From Bog-756 sp037141235 (GTDB lineage Bacteria; Actinomycetota; Acidimicrobiia; Acidimicrobiales; RAAP-2), in the NCBI GenBank assembly GCA_037141235.1, contig JBAXCY010000189.1:1-5098 (forward strand): a DNA stretch of 5,098 nt. Reading direction: 5' to 3'. Positions 1-3,728 of the stretch are shown here, in pieces (positions within the stretch are counted from its first letter, which is position 1; every line of letters begins with the position of its first letter). The position numbers and the translations under genes are program-made. The notes beneath the pieces were generated by a model, which made no database searches, was not told where the DNA came from, and was given only the letters and a program-made list of their open reading frames with translations.

Positions 1-28
1 CTCCCTGGAACCTCCCCCAGAATTGCCA

Positions 29-55
29 CACCGGAGGCCACGAGGGCCTCCGGTG
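29..55 (-). terminator. GC-rich hairpin, probable terminator of the cold shock gene
   Basis: A perfect 11-bp inverted repeat (CACCGGAGGCC at 29-39, GGCCTCCGGTG at 45-55) encloses a 5-nt loop at 40-44. It lies about 85 nt beyond the stop codon of the minus-strand cold shock gene. Read on the minus strand, the stem is followed by TGGCAATTCT, which is only a weak U-tract. Actinobacteria often terminate at strong GC hairpins without a long U run, so a terminator is the best reading. The stem is symmetric and could also stop transcription entering from the left edge on the plus strand. Two smaller 5-bp stems (91-104 and 114-127) lie between it and the gene. Confidence 0.62.
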
Positions 56-139
56 CTCGGAGCATCTATTGGACCCGAGCCGACGGGCGCACCGGCGAAC
101 CGGTAGAACCCGCCGGACCGGAGTCCGACAGAGTCCAAA

Positions 140-343
140 TCAGATCTTGCGAACCTGGCTGGCCTGAAGGCCCTTCTGGCCCTGCTTGGTCTCGAACTCC
201 ACACGCTGGCCTTCCGCGAGGTCGCGGAAGCCCTCCATCTGGATCTCGGACTGATGAACGAAGAGGTCATCTCCGCCGCCGTCAGGCGTAATGAATCCGA
301 AGCCTTTTTCGGCGTTGAACCACTTGACTGCACCTACACCCAT
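140..343 (-). CDS. CspA-family cold shock protein (67 aa)
   Basis: This is a complete single-domain cold shock protein, a five-stranded OB-fold that binds single-stranded RNA and DNA and acts in the cytoplasm as an RNA chaperone. The N-terminus GAVKWFNAEKGFGFI (residues 4-18) contains the RNP1 motif KGFGFI, and DLFVH (26-30) is RNP2. The tail GFRDLAEGQRVEFE and QASQVRKI is typical of the family, and 67 residues is its normal length. The frame is open for 32 more codons upstream. The start at 343 is chosen because AAGGAGA lies 8 nt before this ATG and the extra residues do not resemble the family. The gene is alone on its strand, with a probable hairpin terminator downstream. Actinobacteria usually carry several csp paralogues, so I give no symbol. 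Whether it is cold-induced or constitutive cannot be read from the sequence. Confidence 0.97.
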   Translation of the reverse strand: MGVGAVKWFNAEKGFGFITPDGGGDDLFVHQSEIQMEGFRDLAEGQRVEFETKQGQKGLQASQVRKI

Positions 344-351
344 AACTGAGT

Positions 352-357
352 CTCCTT
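352..357 (-). promoter_or_regulatory. Ribosome binding site that fixes the csp start
   Basis: On the minus strand this reads AAGGAG, 8 nt before the ATG at 343-341. It settles the start against an upstream in-frame ATG at 439, which would add 32 residues foreign to the cold shock family. Confidence 0.85.
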
Positions 358-879
358 GAAATTCACGCACGAAAACGACGGGGATCCAATTCGAAGCCCT
401 ACCTGCATGGACCCGCGTGATAGGGCCTATGTACCCCATACCCTAGGCGGTCGCTGCGTCGTCTGCTCGCCAAACTTTCAGCGGGGGCAAATCAGGCCCT
501 TTCGGGTATCTCGACGGCACGGGCCAAGACGGAATCTCCCAACCCGGCTCGGCCCCAGTCAGCCCGGTTCTCGGATGTCCCCGACGGATAGTTGGACGGT
601 AAGGGCTGGGTCTCGAGTTCGTGGTCAACATCGACGGCGCCACGTAGTTGGGCGCCCAGTCGGCCATGAGCGGCAACGACAGCGCCGTCTACTTCGCCCC
701 CCAGTTGCCGGGTATCCGACCTGCCGGTTGCAAGCCAGGGATCCACGGGCAATCCAGGGATCCACCGGCAATTCAGGGATCCACGGCAAAGTGCACAGCA
801 CCTAGCGGCCGCCTATCCGCACGCCGTACATCTGAGCTGGTGATGGTCACGGTGGGCACCTAAAGCCGCTCGGGTTCGC
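358..879. other. Divergent intergenic region, no intact gene recognised
   Basis: This stretch separates the minus-strand csp gene from the plus-strand two-component operon. The part next to csp (about 358-480) should hold its promoter and leader. TAGGGT (440-445, minus strand) is a possible -10, but I see no well-spaced -35. Short symmetric elements are ATAGGGCCTAT at 420-430 and TGGGCGCCCA at 649-658. Open frames on both strands lack ribosome sites and recognisable motifs. A short plus-strand stretch, 609-716, has a coding-like codon pattern interrupted by TAG and may be a gene relic. Tandem 19-bp repeats lie at 735-790. Confidence 0.6.
735..790. repeat. Three tandem copies of a 19-bp repeat
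   Basis: The units are CCAGGGATCCACGGGCAAT (735-753), CCAGGGATCCACCGGCAAT (754-772) and a third 18-nt copy (773-790) starting TCAGGGATCCACGG. Copies 1 and 2 differ at one base; copy 3 has a first-base change, a one-base deletion and a changed last base. There are no spacers, so this is not a CRISPR array. The GGATCC core is itself palindromic. The array lies about 90 bp upstream of the PhoP-type repeats of the two-component operon. Its function is unknown; a slippage-derived minisatellite is the simplest explanation. Confidence 0.9.
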
Positions 880-881
880 TC

Positions 882-921
882 CCACAGCCCGTTCACAGCC
901 AGTTCACAACCAGACGTCAGC
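882..921 (+). promoter_or_regulatory. PhoP-type direct-repeat operator upstream of the response regulator gene
   Basis: Seven-base units recur every 11 bp on the plus strand: CCACAGC (882-888), TCACAGC (893-899), TCACAAC (904-910) and a degenerate CGTCAGC (915-921). The middle pair matches the Mycobacterium tuberculosis PhoP consensus TCACAGC-N4-TCACAGC at 13 of 14 bases, and also resembles the 11-nt GTTCAC-type units of Streptomyces PHO boxes. The gene that follows encodes a PhoP-like regulator, so autoregulation is likely. A poor -10 candidate (GATTGT, 941-946) would put the last unit next to the -35 position, a geometry typical of activation by OmpR-family proteins. Activation versus repression is inference. 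Confidence 0.62.
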
Positions 922-957
922 CCGAAGCGCGATGCTCGAGGATTGTAGATGTGCGGA

Positions 958-990
958 CCGGTCCGATGCCGGTCCGATGCCGGTCCTGAG
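958..990 (+). repeat. Three tandem 11-bp repeats in the leader of the response regulator gene
   Basis: CCGGTCCGATG occurs at 958-968 and again, identical, at 969-979. A third copy diverges at the end (CCGGTCCTGAG, 980-990) and runs into the ribosome binding site. The first copy overlaps a 12-bp perfect palindrome, CGGACCGGTCCG, at 954-965. In RNA, GGACC (955-959) could pair with the GGTCC of any copy. The 11-bp period equals that of the upstream operator, but the sequence differs. Confidence 0.85.
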
Positions 991-993
991 GAG
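988..993 (+). promoter_or_regulatory. Ribosome binding site for the GTG-started response regulator
   Basis: GAGGAG lies 5 nt before GTG at 999-1001 and supports this non-ATG start. Translation from here gives the expected short N-terminus before the first beta strand (RILVVDDE). Confidence 0.75.
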
Positions 994-998
994 AGTCC

Positions 999-1700
999 GT
1001 GGAGCCCACCCGAAGCCAACGCATCCTGGTTGTCGATGACGAACCCTCCATCGTCGACGCCGTCGCCACCTCGCTGCGCTACGAAGGGTTCGATGTCGAG
1101 GAGGCAATCAATGGGCGATTGGCCCTCGCCTCGGCCCAGGAGCGCCCGCCGGATCTGATCGTCCTCGATGTCATGCTTCCCGACCTTGACGGACTCGAAG
1201 TCACCCGCCGACTGCGGGCCGACGGCATCCGGGTGCCGATCCTCTTCCTCACCGCCCGGGATGCAGTGGACGACAAGGTGGCGGGCCTTACCGTGGGTGG
1301 CGATGACTACATGACCAAGCCGTTCGCTTTAGCGGAGGTGGTGGCCCGGGTGCACGCCATCTTGCGCCGGACGGGTGCCGAGCCAGACGACACCGGAATC
1401 CTTCGGTTCGCCGACATCGAGATGGACGAGAACGCCCACGAGGTCACTCGAGCCGGCCAGGTCGTCCCGCTGACCGCCACCGAGTTCAACCTGCTCCGTT
1501 TCTTCCTCCTCAACCCGAAGCACGTGCTTTCCAAGTCCCAGATTCTGGACCATGTGTGGCACTACGACTTCGGAGGCGACGGCAACGTGGTCGAGACCTA
1601 CGTCAGCTACCTGCGCAAGAAGCTCGATGCGGCTGGTCCTCCGGTCATCCAAACCGTGCGACTCGTGGGATACGCGTTGCGCGAGCCGGTGGCGCAGTAG
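999..1700 (+). CDS. PhoP-like OmpR/PhoB-family response regulator (233 aa)
   Basis: This is a two-component DNA-binding regulator. The receiver domain (about 8-123) has the acidic pocket VDDE (12-15, Asp13/Asp14), the phosphoacceptor Asp57 in LIVLDVMLP, the switch Thr85 in LFLTAR and Lys107 in MTKPF. The C-terminal winged helix (about 135-228) has LTATEFNLLRFF and the recognition-helix region NVVETYVSYLRKKLD (196-210). From LSKSQILDHVWHYDFGGD onward it is very close to mycobacterial PhoP as I remember it, and LTVGGDDYMTKPF also fits that group. The start is GTG with a good ribosome site. An odd point is the wing motif, RLVGY (221-225), where most relatives have RGVGY. The kinase gene starts 2 nt after the stop, indicating translational coupling. 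A PhoP-type direct-repeat array upstream suggests autoregulation. No symbol is given, because actinobacteria carry several similar paralogues. Confidence 0.97.
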   Translation: MEPTRSQRILVVDDEPSIVDAVATSLRYEGFDVEEAINGRLALASAQERPPDLIVLDVMLPDLDGLEVTRRLRADGIRVPILFLTARDAVDDKVAGLTVGGDDYMTKPFALAEVVARVHAILRRTGAEPDDTGILRFADIEMDENAHEVTRAGQVVPLTATEFNLLRFFLLNPKHVLSKSQILDHVWHYDFGGDGNVVETYVSYLRKKLDAAGPPVIQTVRLVGYALREPVAQ

Positions 1701-1702
1701 CC

Positions 1703-3253
1703 ATGTCACTGCGGGCCCGCCTCCTCATCGCCATCGGGGTGATCGCCCTGGCCGCCCTGGCCATCGCCGATGTCATCACCTACTCGGCCCTTCAGTCCTT
1801 CCTCTATCAGCGGGTCGACCAGCAGTTGAGTTCGGTCCAAGGTGCCTACGAACGGGCCGCCGACCGGGGAATCGCTATCCCGTGCTTCGGCGGCCCGGGC
1901 CAGCCGCTGCCGGCCAAGGGGCCGAGAGAAGGCGGACATGGCTTCCGCCCCGAAGGCGGCCCCTCCAACGCCCTCCAAAGCCAGGCCGTGCAGCTGCGTA
2001 CCGCTTCGGGCGCGCTCGTCACTGGCTTCAACTGCCCGGCCTATGTCGACGGCTCGGCGTTCACCCCCGCAGTTCCGGCCCAGATCACCGGCTTCCAGAC
2101 GGCAGCAGACGGCACCCGTGTGGCCTACTTCGACACCGGGTCGACCCAACCCGACGGGCCGACCTTCCGGGTGAGGGCTTCGACCATCGCCAATGGTGAC
2201 GTCCTGATCATCGCCCAGCCCTTGGGAGACATCGGAAGCACGCTGCATCATCTGCTCTTCGTCGAGTGGCTGGTGACCATCGGCGCCGTCATTGTGGCGC
2301 TCCTCGGCGGCTACTGGCTGGTCCAGATCGGGCTCCGGCCACTACGCGACATGGAGACAGTGGCCGAGTCCATCGCCGCCGGCAACCTGACCGAGCGGGT
2401 ACCCGGTGAGAACGACCGCACTGAAGTGGGTCGGCTGGCTCGCACTCTCAACGTCATGCTTTCCCGGATCGAGTCGGCCTTCGGCGCCCGGGTGGCTTCC
2501 GAGCAGCGACTGCTCCAGTCAGATGCCCGGCTGCGGCGATTCGTGGCCGACGCCTCCCATGAACTCCGCACGCCCATCGCCGCCATATCGGCCTACGCCG
2601 AGCTGTTCGGCCGGGGTGCATCCGAACAGAAGGCGGACCTTGAGCGGCTGATGCACGGCATCACCAACGAGACGGCACGCATGGAGCACCTGGTGGCCGA
2701 CCTCCTTCTCTTGGCCCGCCTCGACGAGGGTCGACCGCTGGAGGTGCAGTCCGTCGATGTCGTCGCCCTGTGCGCCGATGCAGTGCACACAGCCCAAACG
2801 GTGGGACCGGGCTGGCCGGTCACGTTCACCGCTGACCGGCCACTCGAGGTCGTCGGCGATGCCACCAGCCTGAGGCAGGTGATCGACAACCTGCTCGGAA
2901 ACGTCCGGGCCCATACTCCTGAGGGCACGACGGCTCAGGTGTCCGTCGGGCTAGATGGCTCCGATGTCGTCATCGCAGTGGCGGATTCGGGAGCGGGCAT
3001 GACTCCCGATCAAGTCGCACATGTCTTCGAGCGCTTCTACCGGTCCGATCCCAGCCGGTCTCGACTCCACGGGGGTGCCGGGCTCGGCCTGTCCATCGTG
3101 TCAGCCATCGTCGCAGCGCACGGCGGGACGGTGGCCGCCACCAGCGAGCTGGGCCGAGGCACCACGTTCACGGTCCGACTGCCTGCCGGACACGACGCCG
3201 AAGCAGTGGACACTGCTGGGTCGGCGACGGATGAGAATGTCCCCGGGGTCTGA
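1703..3253 (+). CDS. Membrane sensor histidine kinase, HAMP/HisKA/HATPase (516 aa)
   Basis: This is the partner kinase of the preceding regulator and probably phosphorylates its Asp57. After a short basic start (MSLRAR) comes TM1 at about 7-29, an extracytoplasmic sensor region at about 30-185, TM2 at about 186-208 and HAMP at about 209-262. The HisKA helix holds the phospho-acceptor His286 in ASHELRTP. The ATPase domain shows the N box (IDNLLGN, Asn396 and Asn400), G1 (DSGAGM, 428-433), the F box (FERFYR, 442-447) and G2 (GGAGLGLSIV, 457-466). All catalytic motifs look intact. The sensor region has a Gly/Pro-rich stretch (about 62-90) and only two cysteines, Cys61 and Cys111, which could form a disulfide; its ligand is unknown. 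The ATG at 1703 is chosen although the frame is open further upstream, because that part overlaps the regulator gene. Only a weak ribosome site (GGTGG) is present, consistent with coupling. The last 20 residues are an unconserved tail. Confidence 0.97.
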   Translation: MSLRARLLIAIGVIALAALAIADVITYSALQSFLYQRVDQQLSSVQGAYERAADRGIAIPCFGGPGQPLPAKGPREGGHGFRPEGGPSNALQSQAVQLRTASGALVTGFNCPAYVDGSAFTPAVPAQITGFQTAADGTRVAYFDTGSTQPDGPTFRVRASTIANGDVLIIAQPLGDIGSTLHHLLFVEWLVTIGAVIVALLGGYWLVQIGLRPLRDMETVAESIAAGNLTERVPGENDRTEVGRLARTLNVMLSRIESAFGARVASEQRLLQSDARLRRFVADASHELRTPIAAISAYAELFGRGASEQKADLERLMHGITNETARMEHLVADLLLLARLDEGRPLEVQSVDVVALCADAVHTAQTVGPGWPVTFTADRPLEVVGDATSLRQVIDNLLGNVRAHTPEGTTAQVSVGLDGSDVVIAVADSGAGMTPDQVAHVFERFYRSDPSRSRLHGGAGLGLSIVSAIVAAHGGTVAATSELGRGTTFTVRLPAGHDAEAVDTAGSATDENVPGV

Positions 3254-3258
3254 CTAGT

Positions 3259-3428
3259 TCGGGTGGGTCGGCCTAGGAGGTGGTGATCGACAATGCGATT
3301 GGTGGCCAAGTTCTGAGTCGAAGGCCGCACGTGACCTAAAGGTCCTTGTGGTCCGCGAGCTGCACGGTCAAGAGATCGGTCCCGGCCGTCTTCGGCTCAC
3401 TGGTCAACAAACAGCCGACGACGTCACC
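3259..3428 (-). pseudogene. Possible decayed PemK/MazF-like toxin C-terminal fragment
   Basis: On the minus strand, codons from 3428 to 3339 read GDVVGCLLTSEPKTAG, then TDLLTVQLADHKDL, then TAG at 3338-3336. One frame over, starting at 3336, the reading continues GHVRPSTQNLATNRIVD and HHLLGRPTR. Joined, these follow the layout of PemK/MazF-like toxin C-termini as I know them: DVVV..ITS, a variable loop, D-x-x-x-x-GL-x-x-PS, then LAT......LGRL. The N-terminal half with the RPALV-type motif is not evident, and a frameshift plus a stop separate the two parts, so it would be dead. The resemblance is by eye only and could be chance in GC-rich DNA. The far end abuts the 3' end of the kinase gene. 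Confidence 0.28.
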
Positions 3429-3667
3429 GAGGCATGCGGTTGGCGAGGGCGGCTCGGTACTGGTCGCCGATGCGCGTCGCTGCGGCCACTGCGGCCTCTG
3501 CGGCCAGAATCGGGCGCTTGGCCACGGGGCCACCTTTGCCCAGCGCCCGACGGACCATGCCGGCCCCGGACAGATGAAATCAGCACGAACCAGGCCCATC
3601 ACGTACCGTACGGTCCCGACATGACGACCGCATGATGCCGCACGCCATCGAATCCGGACCTTCGCAT

Positions 3668-3685
3668 TCACAGGTGGGCCACAGG
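3668..3685 (+). promoter_or_regulatory. Second PhoP-type direct repeat, upstream of the glycosyltransferase gene
   Basis: TCACAGG (3668-3674) and CCACAGG (3679-3685) are separated by 4 bp. This gives the same 11-bp period, strand and orientation as the array before the response regulator gene. They match the mycobacterial PhoP half-site TCACAGC at 6 of 7 and 5 of 7 bases. A degenerate third unit, TCCCACG, falls in register at 3690-3696. The pair ends 43 bp before the glycosyltransferase ATG. It suggests control by the neighbouring PhoP-like regulator. The motif is short, so chance is not excluded. Confidence 0.38.
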
Positions 3686-3728
3686 TTGCTCCCACGGAGT
3701 GCAGAGGTCGACCGGACACAGTGACGCC

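Larger units (their letters stand above)
3254..3728. other. Gap between the kinase and glycosyltransferase genes, no intact gene confirmed
   Basis: No convincing terminator follows the kinase; the best hairpin is a 4-bp stem GACC/GGTC at 3333-3344. The minus strand shows a possible decayed toxin-gene fragment (3259-3428) and a 44-aa open frame (3424-3558) with good codon bias but only a weak ribosome site. Three tandem 9-bp copies of CTGCGGCC(A/T) lie at 3480-3506. ACCGTACGGT at 3605-3614 is a perfect 10-bp palindrome that could be an operator. A TCACAG-type direct repeat lies at 3668-3685. Plus-strand frames here lack family motifs. Confidence 0.6.

Noticed and set aside
344..439. Longer csp product from the upstream ATG at 439
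   Set aside because: The 32 added residues do not belong to the cold shock fold, and the strong AAGGAG lies just before the ATG at 343.
492..752. 86-codon minus-strand open frame in the same gap
   Set aside because: No recognisable family, no good ribosome site, and it runs opposite to the better coding pattern at 609-716.
735..790. Short CRISPR array
   Set aside because: The repeats are directly adjacent with no spacers, and there are only three 18-19 bp units.
356..805. 149-codon plus-strand open frame upstream of the two-component operon
   Set aside because: The product is Arg/Pro/Gly-rich without motifs or ribosome site and begins inside the csp leader. It is a typical chance frame in GC-rich DNA.
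1556..1702. Kinase start upstream inside the regulator gene
   Set aside because: The extra 49 residues are Arg-rich antiphase reading of the regulator. ATG at 1703 gives a normal N-terminus directly before TM1.
3275..3316. AGGAGGTGGTGATC followed by ATG and a 7-residue frame MRLVAKF, as a leader peptide or a 16S rRNA tail
   Set aside because: The spacing to ATG is 10-12 nt, the peptide is too short to judge, and the rest of 16S rRNA is absent. The same bases fit the minus-strand HHLLG reading of the possible toxin relic equally well.
3346..3624. Plus-strand frame containing CGHCGLCGQ, like a zinc ribbon
   Set aside because: The cysteines come from the 9-bp tandem repeat CTGCGGCC(A/T). There is no ribosome site and no second zinc-binding pair.
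3336..3719. Full 127-codon minus-strand frame as one intact gene
   Set aside because: Its upstream two thirds has no family features and poor codon pattern. Only the last 30 codons look protein-like, and these are treated as the possible toxin relic.
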